A stretch of 64,000 nt of DNA from VAZQ01 sp963807865 (GTDB taxonomy: Bacteria > Pseudomonadota > Alphaproteobacteria > Rhizobiales > Xanthobacteraceae), in the NCBI GenBank assembly GCA_963807865.1, contig CAWEDK010000026.1, positions 62,001 to 126,000 of the forward strand, in the 5' to 3' direction. Under the pieces are notes generated by a model. That model was given only the letters and a program-made list of their open reading frames with translations, made no database searches and was not told the DNA's origin. A program made the translations under genes and the position numbers. Position 1 is the stretch's first letter. Every line of letters begins with the position of its first letter. Below are positions 26,946-36,606 of the stretch, one piece after another.

Positions 26946-27139
26946 GGCGTTGCCGGAGAAGGGCAGACCGGACCCGGCGCCAGCCTATCATGCACAACCT
27001 GCCACGGCCCCATGAAAGCAAGATCGAAGCCGCGCGGGAAGTGAGGCGAAGGCGCGCAGTTTACGTCCGAAGTCGAGCGATCCTGGGACGCGCGCTCGGC
27101 CCAATGACGGGAGTGCAGGCCGAAACCGATATCAAGGGA

Positions 27140-28492
27140 TCAGTCGGTCATCCCACCCTTGGCGAGGAATTCCTCCAGCCAGTGAATGTGGTACTCGCCG
27201 TCGATGATTTCCTTTTCCCGTACCAGCGCCCGGAATAGCGGCAGCGTGGTCTCGATGCCGTCGACCACGAACTCGTCGAGCGCACGCTTGAGCCGCATCA
27301 GGCATTCGCCGCGGGTCTTGCCGTGCACGATCAGCTTGCCGACCAGCGAGTCGTAGTAGGGCGGAATAGTGTAGCCGTGATAGACGGCGGAATCGACGCG
27401 CACGCCGAGCCCGCCCGGCGGATGATAGTGCACGATCTTGCCGGGCGACGGACGGAACGACACCGGGTTCTCGGCATTGATGCGGCACTCGATGGCATGG
27501 CCGTGAAACTTCACGTCGTCCTGCGCTAGGGTGAGCTCGCCGCCGGCCGCGACGCGGATCTGCTCCAGCACCAGATCGATGTCGGTGATCATCTCGGTCA
27601 CCGGGTGCTCGACCTGGATGCGGGTATTCATCTCGATGAAATAGAACTTGCCGTCCTCGTACAGGAATTCGACGGTGCCGACGCCGAGATATTTGAGCTC
27701 ACACATCGCCTGCGCGACGGTCCGGCCGATGGCATTGCGCGCCTCTTCGTTGAGCGCGGGCGAGGGGCTCTCTTCCCACACCTTCTGGTGCCGGCGCTGC
27801 AGCGAGCAGTCGCGCTCGCCGAGGTGGATGGCGTGGCCCTGGCCGTCGCCGAGCACCTGGATCTCGATGTGGCGCGGCCGCGTGAGATATTTCTCGAGGT
27901 AAACGGCGTCGTCGCCGAAAGCCGCCTTGGCCTCGGCGCGCGCGGTCGCGAGCGCCTCGAACAAGCGCTCCGGTGCTTCGGCGACCTTCATGCCGCGGCC
28001 GCCGCCGCCCGCGGCAGCCTTGATCAGCACCGGGAAGCCGATCGCCTGCGCCATCGTCAGCGCTTCCTGATCGGAGCTGACGCCGCCTTCGGAGCCGGGC
28101 ACCACCGGGATGCCGAGCTTCACGGCGGTGCGCTTGGCCTCGATCTTGTCGCCCATCAGGCGGATGTGGGCGGGCTTCGGCCCGATGAAATGGATGCCGT
28201 GCTCGGTCAGAATTTCCGCGAAGCGCGCATTCTCCGACAGGAAGCCGTAGCCGGGATGCACGGCGTCGGCACCGGTGATCTCGCAGGCGGTGAGCAGCGC
28301 CGGCACGTTGAGATAGCTGTCGCGCGCCGGCGGCGGGCCGATGCAGACGCTCTCGTCGGCAAGCCGCACGTGCATCGCGTCCTCGTCCGCGGTCGAATGT
28401 ACCGCCACGGTCGGGATGCCGAGCTCCTTGCACGCCCGCAGGACGCGCAGCGCGATCTCGCCGCGGTTGGCGATCAGGATTTTTTCGAACAT
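27140..28492 (-). CDS. accC: Acetyl-CoA carboxylase biotin carboxylase subunit
   Basis: 450 residues; the start MFEKILIANRGEIALRVLRA at 28492 is the family start. The ATP-grasp features are complete: LIKAAAGGGGRGMK (P-loop-like), YLEKYLTRPRHIEIQVL, FIEMNTRIQVEHPVTE (catalytic region), and the C-terminal KIVHYHPPGGLGVRVDS. It carboxylates biotin on AccB in the first step of fatty acid synthesis. It lies 118 bp after accB in the aroQ-accB-accC operon; the expected next gene, aat, is displaced. Confidence 0.97.
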   Translation of the reverse strand: MFEKILIANRGEIALRVLRACKELGIPTVAVHSTADEDAMHVRLADESVCIGPPPARDSYLNVPALLTACEITGADAVHPGYGFLSENARFAEILTEHGIHFIGPKPAHIRLMGDKIEAKRTAVKLGIPVVPGSEGGVSSDQEALTMAQAIGFPVLIKAAAGGGGRGMKVAEAPERLFEALATARAEAKAAFGDDAVYLEKYLTRPRHIEIQVLGDGQGHAIHLGERDCSLQRRHQKVWEESPSPALNEEARNAIGRTVAQAMCELKYLGVGTVEFLYEDGKFYFIEMNTRIQVEHPVTEMITDIDLVLEQIRVAAGGELTLAQDDVKFHGHAIECRINAENPVSFRPSPGKIVHYHPPGGLGVRVDSAVYHGYTIPPYYDSLVGKLIVHGKTRGECLMRLKRALDEFVVDGIETTLPLFRALVREKEIIDGEYHIHWLEEFLAKGGMTD

Positions 28493-28610
28493 GAAGGCCA
28501 GTCGACCGGAAACATCGTCATGGCCGGTACCGCAGACAAGTTTACGCAGTCTGCGCAAGCTAGACTGCTTGTCCCGGGCACGACGGCGGAAATATGTGTG
28601 CCATCAATCA

Positions 28611-29075
28611 TCATTCGATGATCATCAGCGGCTCGCCGAATTCGACCGGCTGGCCGTCCTCGATCAGGATCTGGATCACCGTCCCGGCGCGCGGAGCGGG
28701 AATCTGGTTCATGGTTTTCATCGCCTCGATGATCAGCAACGTTTCGCCGGCCTGCACCCGGCTGCCGACTTCGACGAACGGCCGTGCGCCGGGTTCGGGT
28801 CCGATATAGGCGGTGCCCACCATCGGCGAGGTTACGAGCCCGGGATGCTTTGCCGGATCGAGCGGCGGTACGTCGCCGGTGAATGCGACCGGCATGTCGG
28901 CCGCCACGCCGCGCGAGGCGGCCACCACCTGGACCTGACGCGCCACCCGCACCCGCTGGCCGTCGCGCTCGAATTCGATCTCGGTCAGTCCGGTCTCGTC
29001 GAGCAGCCGCGCAAGCTCGCGGATGATCTCCTGGTCGACTGCCGATTTCGGCTTGCTCTTGCGTTCACCGGCCAC
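28611..29075 (-). CDS. accB: Acetyl-CoA carboxylase biotin carboxyl carrier protein
   Basis: 154 residues. An N-terminal helix region (QEIIRELARLLDETGLTEIE) is followed by a flexible Ala/Pro linker and the biotinyl domain with LVTSPMVGTAY and the biotin-accepting Lys in IIEAMKTMNQIPAP, ending VEFGEPLMIIE. It carries carboxybiotin from AccC to the carboxyltransferase. It starts 3 bp after aroQ and so is translationally linked to it. Confidence 0.97.
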   Translation of the reverse strand: MAGERKSKPKSAVDQEIIRELARLLDETGLTEIEFERDGQRVRVARQVQVVAASRGVAADMPVAFTGDVPPLDPAKHPGLVTSPMVGTAYIGPEPGARPFVEVGSRVQAGETLLIIEAMKTMNQIPAPRAGTVIQILIEDGQPVEFGEPLMIIE

Positions 29076-29078
29076 GGT

Positions 29079-29534
29079 TCAATCCTTGCGTCGGGCGTCG
29101 ATCATCGCGGCAAGCCCGTCGATCGCGAGCGCGTACCCGTTGATTCCAAAGCCGCACAGGCTGGCCTTGGCGACCGGCGCGACATGCGAGACATGACGAA
29201 AACTTTCGCGGGCGAAAATGTTGCTGATGTGAACCTCGATCACCGGGATCGTGACCGCCGCGATGGCGTCGCGGAGCGAGATCGAGGTGTGCGTCAGCCC
29301 GCCCGGGTTGACCAGGATGCCGGCCGCCTTCCGGGCGCCAGCCTCGTGAATCCAGTCGATCAGTTCGCCCTCATGGTTCGACTGGCGGAACTCGACCTCG
29401 ATGCCCAGACGACCGGCCCGCTCGCGGCAGAGCTTCTCGACGTCCTGCAGTGTCGCGCGGCCGTAGGTTTCGGGCTCACGCGTACCGAGAAGATTCAGGT
29501 TCGGGCCGTTGAGGACGTAAATCGTCTGCGCCAT
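29079..29534 (-). CDS. aroQ: Type II 3-dehydroquinate dehydratase
   Basis: 151 residues, the normal length for the dodecameric type II enzyme of the shikimate pathway. Key blocks: YVLNGPNLNLLGTREPETYG with the active-site Tyr region, FRQSNHEGELIDWIHEA, ILVNPGGLTHTSISLRDA, VIEVHISNIFARESFRHVS. First gene of the aroQ-accB-accC operon, a common arrangement in Hyphomicrobiales. Confidence 0.97.
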   Translation of the reverse strand: MAQTIYVLNGPNLNLLGTREPETYGRATLQDVEKLCRERAGRLGIEVEFRQSNHEGELIDWIHEAGARKAAGILVNPGGLTHTSISLRDAIAAVTIPVIEVHISNIFARESFRHVSHVAPVAKASLCGFGINGYALAIDGLAAMIDARRKD

Positions 29535-29752
29535 GGAGTTGGACGGGGCCGTGCCAAAGTGGCGCCGGCACCGCGAGGGTGCCGGCTGCGTTGCGGGGCC
29601 GGTTATAGGGGCACGGAACGGGAAAGTCGAACCGCCAAAGGCGCAAATCCGGCGCGAAAGCCGCGCGCGGGTCGGGTCCGGTGACCGGCAGCCTGCGGCC
29701 CGGCCGGTCGTCCGGGGAGCTGCCGCCGATGCGGTTGCGGCGGCCTCTCAGC

Positions 29753-30733
29753 TCACTGCGTCGGTGTGATGCCGAGGGTCTTGGCGGCCGCGCCGACCCG
29801 CTTGCGCTGGTCGTCGATTTCCGCCTGGAACTGGGCTGGTCCGCTCAGATCGAGCAGCTGGCCGGTGAGGTTCATCCGGTCCACGATGATCGGATCGTCG
29901 CTCCCCACCGCGCGAACATCGGCGGCGATACGCTCGCGCAGGCTGAGCGGCATGTCGGGTCCGCCGAAGAAGCCGACCAGACCGTCGAGCTGCAGGTCCG
30001 GGAAGCCGGCTTCGGTTACGGTCGGGATGTCGGGAAGGATCGGAGCGCGCTTACTGTTGGTCACCGCCAGCACCTTGAGCTTGCCGGCCTCGATCTGCGG
30101 ACGTGCGATCGCGTAAGCGGTTTCGTTGACCTGAATGCGGCCGGTGGCGAGATCGTTGATCGCCTCGACCGGGTTGCGGTACGGCACCTTCGACATGTTG
30201 AGATTGGCGTTCTTCAGGAAGCCGGCGAACAGAAAGTCGATCGCCCCGGTGGTGCCCGACCAGTTGAGCTCTCCGGGCTTCGCGCGCGCCAGCGCCACCA
30301 GGTCGGCGAGCGTCTTGACGTCCAGCGTGGCAGGCACTGCGATCGCGATGATCGTGTTCGATACCTTCGCGACCGGCGGGATGTCCGTCGGCTTGTAGGG
30401 CACCGATTTATATTGGTGCGGGTGCGCGGTGAACGACGAACTCGGCGACGCCAGCATGACGTGATCGTCGTTGGCGGTAACCACCGCGTTGATCGCGATC
30501 ATCGCGTCGCCGCCGGGACGGTTCTCGACCACCACCGGTTGGCCCCAGCGCTTGGTCAGCCGATCGGCCAGCAGCCGGGTCCCGATATCGATGCCGCTGC
30601 CCGGTCCGAGCGATACGATGAACTTCACCGGCCGCTGCGGCCATTGCTGGGCCAGCGATGGTGTGATCGATGATGCGATCGTGGCGGCGACACCGGCGGC
30701 GATCGCCAGTGCCGCAAGACCGATCCTGTGCAT
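29753..30733 (-). CDS. Bug family solute-binding protein
   Basis: 326 residues with a signal peptide ending SLAQQ, then RPVKFIVSLGPGSGIDIGTR, VVVENRPGGDAMIAINAV, LVALARAKPGELNWSGTTGA and KVPYRNPVEAINDLATGRIQ. The second motif varies from the usual GAGG (PGGDAMI), which suggests a divergent ligand pocket. It is placed between aroQ and the DsbA-like gene, on the same strand, 218 bp upstream of aroQ. No permease is nearby. Confidence 0.9.
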   Translation of the reverse strand: MHRIGLAALAIAAGVAATIASSITPSLAQQWPQRPVKFIVSLGPGSGIDIGTRLLADRLTKRWGQPVVVENRPGGDAMIAINAVVTANDDHVMLASPSSSFTAHPHQYKSVPYKPTDIPPVAKVSNTIIAIAVPATLDVKTLADLVALARAKPGELNWSGTTGAIDFLFAGFLKNANLNMSKVPYRNPVEAINDLATGRIQVNETAYAIARPQIEAGKLKVLAVTNSKRAPILPDIPTVTEAGFPDLQLDGLVGFFGGPDMPLSLRERIAADVRAVGSDDPIIVDRMNLTGQLLDLSGPAQFQAEIDDQRKRVGAAAKTLGITPTQ

Positions 30734-30890
30734 AGTGTCCTCCGGATATTATTGATTTGATTTTGTTAACTGGCGTGTTCCAGCGATCGCATATCGCCGG
30801 CGACGGCCAATTTTGCCGCCGCCATTGTTACGCGTCGCGCCGCCCGCGTCTATGCGCCGGATCGTCCCGGGGCTGATGCCGCGTGACGGC

Positions 30891-31664
30891 TCAGCAGGTC
30901 GCCTGGCCGCAGCGCGCGTTGTTTACCTTGTCCTTGAGCGTCTTGAGGCCGACCGCGCCGACCACCACATCGGGGCCCACCACGTAGCTCGGGGTGCCGT
31001 TGAGGCCGAGCGCCTCGGCGAGCTTCATGCTCTCTTCGATCTGGGCCTTGACCTCGTCGCCCGCGATGTCCTTTTCGATCCGCGCCACGTCGAGCCCGGC
31101 TTCCTTGGCGGCTGCGAGCGCGCGCGCCTTGTCGATCTGGCCGCGGCTGTTGAGCAGCTTCTGATGGAATTCGAGGTACTTCTTGCCGCCGGTCTTGTCC
31201 TGCATGCGCACGGCGGCCGCGACCTGCGCGGCCTGCACCGACCCCTCACCGAGCACGGGGAATTCCTTCAGCACGAATTTGAGCTTCGGATCGCCCTTGA
31301 TCAACTCCATCATGTCGCTCATCGCGCGCTTGCAGTAGCCGCAATTGTAGTCGAAGAACTCGACCACCGTGACGTCGCCCTGCGGATTGCCGAGCGTCAC
31401 CTGCCGCGGTGAATTGAAGATCGTGGCGGCATGCTCCTTGACCGCATTGCGATGCTTCTCGGCCTCGGCCACAGCCTGGCGCTTCTCCAGTTCGGCCATC
31501 ACGTCCTGCAGCAGTTCGGGATGCGACAGGAGATATTCGCGGATGATGGTTTCGATCTCGCCGCGCTGAGCGGGCGTGATGGATTGCGCGCTGGCAATCG
31601 CGGATGACAGCGTCAGCGCGCCGGCGATCAGAACGGCGGCGAACGGACGAAGGCGAAATCGCAT
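30891..31664 (-). CDS. DsbA/Com1-like periplasmic thiol-disulfide protein
   Basis: 257 residues from the ATG at 31664, which follows AGGAAGGA and gives a signal peptide ending ASAQS. An N-terminal helical extension (ETIIREYLLSHPELLQDVM) typical of the Com1/BdbD group precedes the thioredoxin fold. The active site is FFDYNCGYCKRAM (CGYC) and the cis-Pro loop is LNGTPSYVVG. It likely makes or isomerises disulfides in envelope proteins. It follows the M48 gene by 20 bp, so the two form an operon of envelope quality-control genes. Confidence 0.92.
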   Translation of the reverse strand: MRFRLRPFAAVLIAGALTLSSAIASAQSITPAQRGEIETIIREYLLSHPELLQDVMAELEKRQAVAEAEKHRNAVKEHAATIFNSPRQVTLGNPQGDVTVVEFFDYNCGYCKRAMSDMMELIKGDPKLKFVLKEFPVLGEGSVQAAQVAAAVRMQDKTGGKKYLEFHQKLLNSRGQIDKARALAAAKEAGLDVARIEKDIAGDEVKAQIEESMKLAEALGLNGTPSYVVGPDVVVGAVGLKTLKDKVNNARCGQATC

Positions 31665-31684
31665 GTCGGTGTTCCTTCCTGGTG

Positions 31685-33094
31685 TCACATCCGCCGGGCG
31701 CTCTGCGGCGGCTTGTAGCTGACGATGTCGTCGGCCTTTACCCAGCCGGGCGATCCGACCGGAAACCGGGTCTTGGCGCGGGTGGCGATTTCGCGCGCGG
31801 TCTTGATGTCGCCGCGCATGAACGCCGCCTGTGCGGCCGCGAGGTCGGCGCGTGCGAGGTCGTTTTTCCGGCCGTAGGCCATCGCGAGCTGGCTGTAAAC
31901 GTCGGGCGATTCAGGTTCGCGAAGCACCGCCGACTGCAGCAGCGTGACCGCCTCATCGAGGCGCGCGCGGTCGTTGGTTGCGATCAGCGCCTGGCCGAGC
32001 ATGATCTGAATGAGCGCCGGATGTGGCGCGAGTTGCGCGGCTTGTCGCAACGGCCCGATTGCCTCGGCGGGCTTGCCGGCCTCGAGCAGGGCCTGGCCCT
32101 TGAGTTCGTGGAAATAGGGGTTCTGCGGCTGCGCCTGGATCAGCGCATCGATCTGCGCGATCGCTGCGCGCGGATTGCCGAACCGATAGGCCGAGATGGC
32201 GCGCGCGTAGCGCGCCGGCAGGCTGTTGTCGTGCGGCTGATAGCGCCGCGCAACCGCGTCCGGACGGTCCATGAAGCCGTAGAGCTTGGCGCGCGCCAGG
32301 TCGTGGCGGGCCTGCGCCGCCGGCGAATCCTTCTTGTCCCAGTACGGGCTTTCCCGCGCGATGCCCTGCAGTGCGGCCACGCGCTCGCTCGGCAGCGGAT
32401 GCGACTGCATGTACGGGCTTATGCCGCGGGTCTGGTACATCGTCTGGTCGGCGAGCCGCTGGAAAGTCTCCGCCATACCCTTCGCAGACTGTTGAGTCGC
32501 AGTCAGGAACTTCACCGCCGCGCGGTCGGCCTGGTCTTCCTGCGCGCGGATGTAGCCGAACAGCGAGTTCTGGATCGCGGCCTGCGGCCCCTGCAGGATC
32601 GCCACGCCGGCGTTGCTCATGCCTGAGTTGCCGGAGCGCGCGCCGGCCACCATCGCGCCGATGCCGAGGATCATCGCCAGGATCGCCTGGGTCGACGCCG
32701 ACGCGAGCTGTTCGCGGATGCGCGACAGATGGCCGCCCGCGATGTGGCCGGTCTCGTGCGCCAGCACCCCGATGATCTGGTTCGGCGTATCCGCTTCCAT
32801 CAGCGCTCCGGCATTGACGAAGATGCGGCGGGCGTCGGCCACGAAGGCGTTGAACGCGCGATCGTTGATGATGACCACCTGGACATTCTGCTTCTGCAGC
32901 CCGGCAGTCTTCAGCAGCGGCTCGGTGTATTCACGCAAAAGCTGCTCGATCTCGGCGTCGCGGATCAGCGGCAAACCCTGCGCATGCGCCGGCGGCGCGC
33001 TCGCGGTGACGAGCGCGACAGCAGTCACCGCCGCGACGACACGGGATACCGCCGTCGCGCGGTTTGCGCTGGTCGTTCTGCGCGCCTCGATCAT
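31685..33094 (-). CDS. M48 family metalloprotease with TPR repeats (BepA-like)
   Basis: 469 residues from the ATG at 33094. A signal peptide ends APPAHAQ. The M48 domain holds the zinc site GVLAHETGHIAGGHLS (HExxH) and the third ligand region RAQEDQADRAAVKFL. The C-terminal half is a TPR array from about residue 280, with AISAYRFGNPRAAIAQIDAL and GQALLEAGKPAEAIGPLRQA. E. coli BepA degrades or folds outer-membrane proteins such as LptD, and a similar periplasmic job is likely. It is divergent from the aminotransferase gene, 182 bp away. Confidence 0.92.
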   Translation of the reverse strand: MIEARRTTSANRATAVSRVVAAVTAVALVTASAPPAHAQGLPLIRDAEIEQLLREYTEPLLKTAGLQKQNVQVVIINDRAFNAFVADARRIFVNAGALMEADTPNQIIGVLAHETGHIAGGHLSRIREQLASASTQAILAMILGIGAMVAGARSGNSGMSNAGVAILQGPQAAIQNSLFGYIRAQEDQADRAAVKFLTATQQSAKGMAETFQRLADQTMYQTRGISPYMQSHPLPSERVAALQGIARESPYWDKKDSPAAQARHDLARAKLYGFMDRPDAVARRYQPHDNSLPARYARAISAYRFGNPRAAIAQIDALIQAQPQNPYFHELKGQALLEAGKPAEAIGPLRQAAQLAPHPALIQIMLGQALIATNDRARLDEAVTLLQSAVLREPESPDVYSQLAMAYGRKNDLARADLAAAQAAFMRGDIKTAREIATRAKTRFPVGSPGWVKADDIVSYKPPQSARRM

Positions 33095-33276
33095 CTCCGC
33101 CAGGGCTCGCTTTTTGTGTGTGCGCAAGCTAGTTAGGCGCCGGAATGCGGTCAACGCGCCCACGATTTCAATGCGCTCACGATCGTGTGTGGATTCAGGT
33201 GGTTGAGGCGCCAAATGTCCGCAGAAATGCGGCGACAGCGGGGCGGCTGTCCGCGGCCACAGGAGGGCAATCGGGC

Positions 33277-34452
33277 ATGCTGAATGCGGTGAAGCGGCCG
33301 ATGGTACCTTCGGTTCGCAGCGACGTGCCGCCGTTCATGGTCATGGACGTGATGGCCGCGGCGGCGCGGATCGAGGCTGCCGGCGGACGCGTCATCCACA
33401 TGGAGGTGGGACAGCCGGCCGCACCGGCGCCGGCCTGCGCGATCGCGGCGGCGCAGGCAGCGCTTGCGGTGGGCCGCATCGCCTATACCGAGATGCTCGG
33501 CATCCCGACGCTGCGCTCGCGCATCGCGCGGCACTATCGGGAGAGCTATGATGTCGATCTCGATGCGCGTCGAATCGCGGTGACCACGGGATCGTCTGCA
33601 GGCTTTATCCTGGCGTTCCTGGCGCTGTTCGACCCTGGCGCTCGCGTCGCGGTGGCGCTGCCGGGTTATCCGCCGTACCGCAACATCCTGTCGGCACTCG
33701 GCTGCGAGCCGGTGATGATCGAGACCACGCAGGACACGCGCTGGACGATCACACCCGAGATGCTGCTTGCGGCCCACCGCAAGAAGCCGTTGCAAGGCGT
33801 GCTGATCGCAAGCCCGGCCAATCCGACCGGCACCATGATGACGGCATCCGACCTGCAGGAGTTGTGCGCGGCGGCGGAGAGCGCCGGCATTCGTTTCATC
33901 TCCGACGAGATCTATCATGGGCTCGACTACGCCTTCCCAGCCGCGACGGCCGCACGGTTTTCTTCCGATGCGGTGATCATCAACTCGTTCTCGAAATACT
34001 TCTGCATGACCGGCTGGCGCATCGGCTGGATGGTTGTGCCCGAGCCGCTCATCCGCACGGTCGAGCGCCTGCAGGGCAATCTCGCCATATCGGTGCCGGC
34101 GCTTTCGCAGGTCGCGGCCGAAGCGGCGTTCGACGGCCGGGCCGAAATGGAGCTGGTCAAGCGCGGTTACGAGGAGAACCGCCGCATCCTGCTCGATGGT
34201 CTGCCGAAGGTTGGGCTCGATAAAATCCTGCCGGTCGACGGCGCGTTCTACCTCTATGTCGACGTCTCGCACTTCTGCGACGACAGCTTCGATTTCGCCA
34301 AACGCATGCTCGACGAAACGCATGTCGCGGCCACCCCCGGCGCTGACTTCGATCCGGTGCGCGGCAAGAGCTTCATCCGCTTCTGCTATGCGGGCGCCAC
34401 GGCCGAGATGCACGAGGCGGTGGCTCGGGTCGGACGGTGGCTCAAGCCCTGA
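33277..34452 (+). CDS. Class I/II PLP-dependent aminotransferase
   Basis: 391 residues; the start at 33277 follows AGGAGGG. It is a fold-type I aminotransferase: VGQPAAPAPACAIAAAQAAL, the substrate-side YPPYRNIL, the conserved Asn-Pro in ASPANPTGTMM, Asp-Tyr in SDEIYHGLDY, the PLP lysine in SFSKYFCMTGWRIGWMV, and the Arg in KSFIRFCYAGAT. It resembles the aspartate/tyrosine aminotransferase group; substrate not determined. Codon use is typical and the frame is intact. Confidence 0.93.
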   Translation: MLNAVKRPMVPSVRSDVPPFMVMDVMAAAARIEAAGGRVIHMEVGQPAAPAPACAIAAAQAALAVGRIAYTEMLGIPTLRSRIARHYRESYDVDLDARRIAVTTGSSAGFILAFLALFDPGARVAVALPGYPPYRNILSALGCEPVMIETTQDTRWTITPEMLLAAHRKKPLQGVLIASPANPTGTMMTASDLQELCAAAESAGIRFISDEIYHGLDYAFPAATAARFSSDAVIINSFSKYFCMTGWRIGWMVVPEPLIRTVERLQGNLAISVPALSQVAAEAAFDGRAEMELVKRGYEENRRILLDGLPKVGLDKILPVDGAFYLYVDVSHFCDDSFDFAKRMLDETHVAATPGADFDPVRGKSFIRFCYAGATAEMHEAVARVGRWLKP

Positions 34453-34464
34453 GACACGGCTCGC

Positions 34465-35121
34465 TTAGAACTCGACGTCGAGTTCTTCCACCTCGTCGGG
34501 CTCCGTGCTGGCAGCCGCGATCCACTCCTGCATGAAAGGCATCGCCAGGATGGTTTCGCGGTACTTCGCACACGTCGCATCGAGCTTCACGTCGTAGCTC
34601 TGGAAGCGGGTCGCGACCGGCGCGAACATGGCGTCCGCCATGCACGGCGACTTGCCGAACAGGTAGGGGCCCTTCGACGTGCCGAGACATTCGCGCCAGA
34701 TCGTCATGACGCGGTCGATGTCGGCCTGTGCGCCGGCCCACACTTTGAAGTTCGGATAGTGCGCCTTGAGGTTCATCGGCAGGGCCGAGCGCAGGTTGCT
34801 GAAGCCGGAATGCATTTCCCCGGAGATCGAGCGGCAGCGCGCGCGCTCGGCGCGATCTTCCGGCAGCAGGCCGGCGTCGGGCAGAAGCTCGTCGAGATAT
34901 TCGGCAATGGCGAGCGTGTCCCAGATCTTGACGCCGCCGTGGGTGAGGCAGGGGACCAGGAACGATGGCGACAGCAGCAAAAGCTCCGCGCGGGTGGAGG
35001 GGTCGTCGCTGCCCACCGGCTGTTCCTCGAAATCGAGCCCCGACATCTTGCACAGCAGCCATCCGCGCAGCGACCAGGAGCCGTAATTCTTGCTGGCGAT
35101 GGTGAGTGTGGCCTTGGCCAT
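34465..35121 (-). CDS. Glutathione S-transferase family protein
   Basis: 218 residues. N-terminal thioredoxin-like domain: LTIASKNYGSWSLRGWLLCK, LSPSFLVPCLTHGGVKIWDT (cis-Pro loop) and LAIAEYLDELLP; an all-helical C-terminal domain follows to residue 218 and ends in an acidic tail. It belongs to a GST group with a SWSLR N-terminal motif often seen in proteobacteria. Substrate unknown. It converges with the aminotransferase, 12 bp away, and diverges from phaZ. Confidence 0.9.
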   Translation of the reverse strand: MAKATLTIASKNYGSWSLRGWLLCKMSGLDFEEQPVGSDDPSTRAELLLLSPSFLVPCLTHGGVKIWDTLAIAEYLDELLPDAGLLPEDRAERARCRSISGEMHSGFSNLRSALPMNLKAHYPNFKVWAGAQADIDRVMTIWRECLGTSKGPYLFGKSPCMADAMFAPVATRFQSYDVKLDATCAKYRETILAMPFMQEWIAAASTEPDEVEELDVEF

Positions 35122-35375
35122 CGGGCGTATCCCCCTGTTCTTGCCGGCGTCCCGGCAGCAGATGCCGTTTGACGCGCTTTCCCAATGAAACGACGCACCA
35201 ATCCGCGCCCAGCAGAGTGCTGTGCGCTGCGATCGCCACGCCCCGGCAAGAGCGGGTTGTCACCCGGCGATAATTATCTCGCAGCGCAGTATGAAATGCA
35301 CTAGCATTTTCTTTGCCGGGTTGAGCTTTGTGAGGGGGATGGGGTGCTGCGTCCCGCAGCGCCGCCGACAACGTG

Positions 35376-36593
35376 ATGCTCTACCAGGCCTATCTCGCCC
35401 ATACCGACATGTTGCTCCCCGTTCGCTCGCTTGCCGGCGTGGCGATGCGCGCGATCGGCCAGCCGCTCGCCGGCATCACCGACAATGCGGTCCTGCGCAA
35501 CCTCACGGCCGTCTACGAGTTGGTCGCCCGCGCCGGCCTCACGCACGACCGCCCGCCATACCGCATCGACAGCACGACGGTCGGCAACCGCGAGGTCGCG
35601 GTGACCGAGGAAGCGGCCGATGTCACGCCGTTCGGGACGCTGCTGCATTTCAAGAAGGATATCGAGACCGCGCAGCCGCGCGTCCTGCTAGTCGCTCCGC
35701 TGTCGGGCCACTTCGCCACCCTGCTGCGCTCGACCGTGCGCACGCTCTTGCCCGAGCACGACGTCTACATCACCGACTGGCACAATGTGCGCGATGTCGC
35801 CGTCAGCCACGGCCGGTTCGGCTTCGATTCCTACATCGAACATCTCATCCGGTTCCTGGAGAAGATCGGGCCCGGCGCCCACGTGGTGGCGGTCTGTCAG
35901 CCGTGCGTTGCCGTTCTGGCCGCGGTCGCGGTGATGGCGCAGAGCGGCAACCCGGCGCAGCCGCGCAGCATGACGCTGATGGCGGGACCGATCGACACCC
36001 GCGTCAATCCGACCAAGGTCAATCACCTCGCCAACTCAAAGCCGATCGAGTGGTTCGAGAAGAACCTGATCGCCACCGTGCCGCTGCGATACCCTGGCGC
36101 GATGCGGCGCGTCTATCCGGGCTTCGTCCAGCTTGCCGCCTTTATGAGCATGAACATCGAGCGCCACGTGCGCGCTCATCGCGAACTTTACGACCAGATC
36201 GCCAAGGGCGAACACGACAAGGCCAAGGTCACCAAGGAATTCTACGACGAATATTTTGCAGTGCTCGATCTCTCGGCGGAATTCTATCTGGAAACCGTCC
36301 GCTACGTCTTTCAGGAGCACCGGCTGGGGACCGGCACACTCGAGTGGGAGGGCGGCAAGATCGAGCCACGCGCGATCCGCAAGACCATGCTGCTGACGGT
36401 CGAGGGCGAGCGGGACGACATCTGCGCGGTTGGCCAGACGGTGGCGGCGCACGATCTCTGCCAGGGGCTTCGCCCCTACCTCAAGCGCCACCACATGCAG
36501 GCCGGCGTCGGCCACTACGGCGTGTTCTCCGGCAAGCGCTGGGAGCAGCAGATTTTTCCGATCCTGAAGAACGTCATCTTGGCGAGCGATTAG
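35376..36593 (+). CDS. phaZ: Intracellular polyhydroxybutyrate depolymerase
   Basis: 405 residues; the ATG at 35376 directly follows an in-frame GTG at 35373 that could also start translation. It is an alpha/beta-hydrolase of the PhaZ1 group: YELVARAGLTHDRPPY, LLVAPLSGHFATLLR, DVYITDWHNVRDV, and the nucleophile region HVVAVCQPCVAVLAAV, where Cys replaces Ser as in Ralstonia PhaZ1. A late GVGHYGVFSGKRW holds the His of the triad. It breaks down stored PHB granules. It converges with the aldolase/dehydrogenase across a palindromic repeat. Confidence 0.94.
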   Translation: MLYQAYLAHTDMLLPVRSLAGVAMRAIGQPLAGITDNAVLRNLTAVYELVARAGLTHDRPPYRIDSTTVGNREVAVTEEAADVTPFGTLLHFKKDIETAQPRVLLVAPLSGHFATLLRSTVRTLLPEHDVYITDWHNVRDVAVSHGRFGFDSYIEHLIRFLEKIGPGAHVVAVCQPCVAVLAAVAVMAQSGNPAQPRSMTLMAGPIDTRVNPTKVNHLANSKPIEWFEKNLIATVPLRYPGAMRRVYPGFVQLAAFMSMNIERHVRAHRELYDQIAKGEHDKAKVTKEFYDEYFAVLDLSAEFYLETVRYVFQEHRLGTGTLEWEGGKIEPRAIRKTMLLTVEGERDDICAVGQTVAAHDLCQGLRPYLKRHHMQAGVGHYGVFSGKRWEQQIFPILKNVILASD

Positions 36594-36606
36594 CGCAGCT
36601 CCCACT

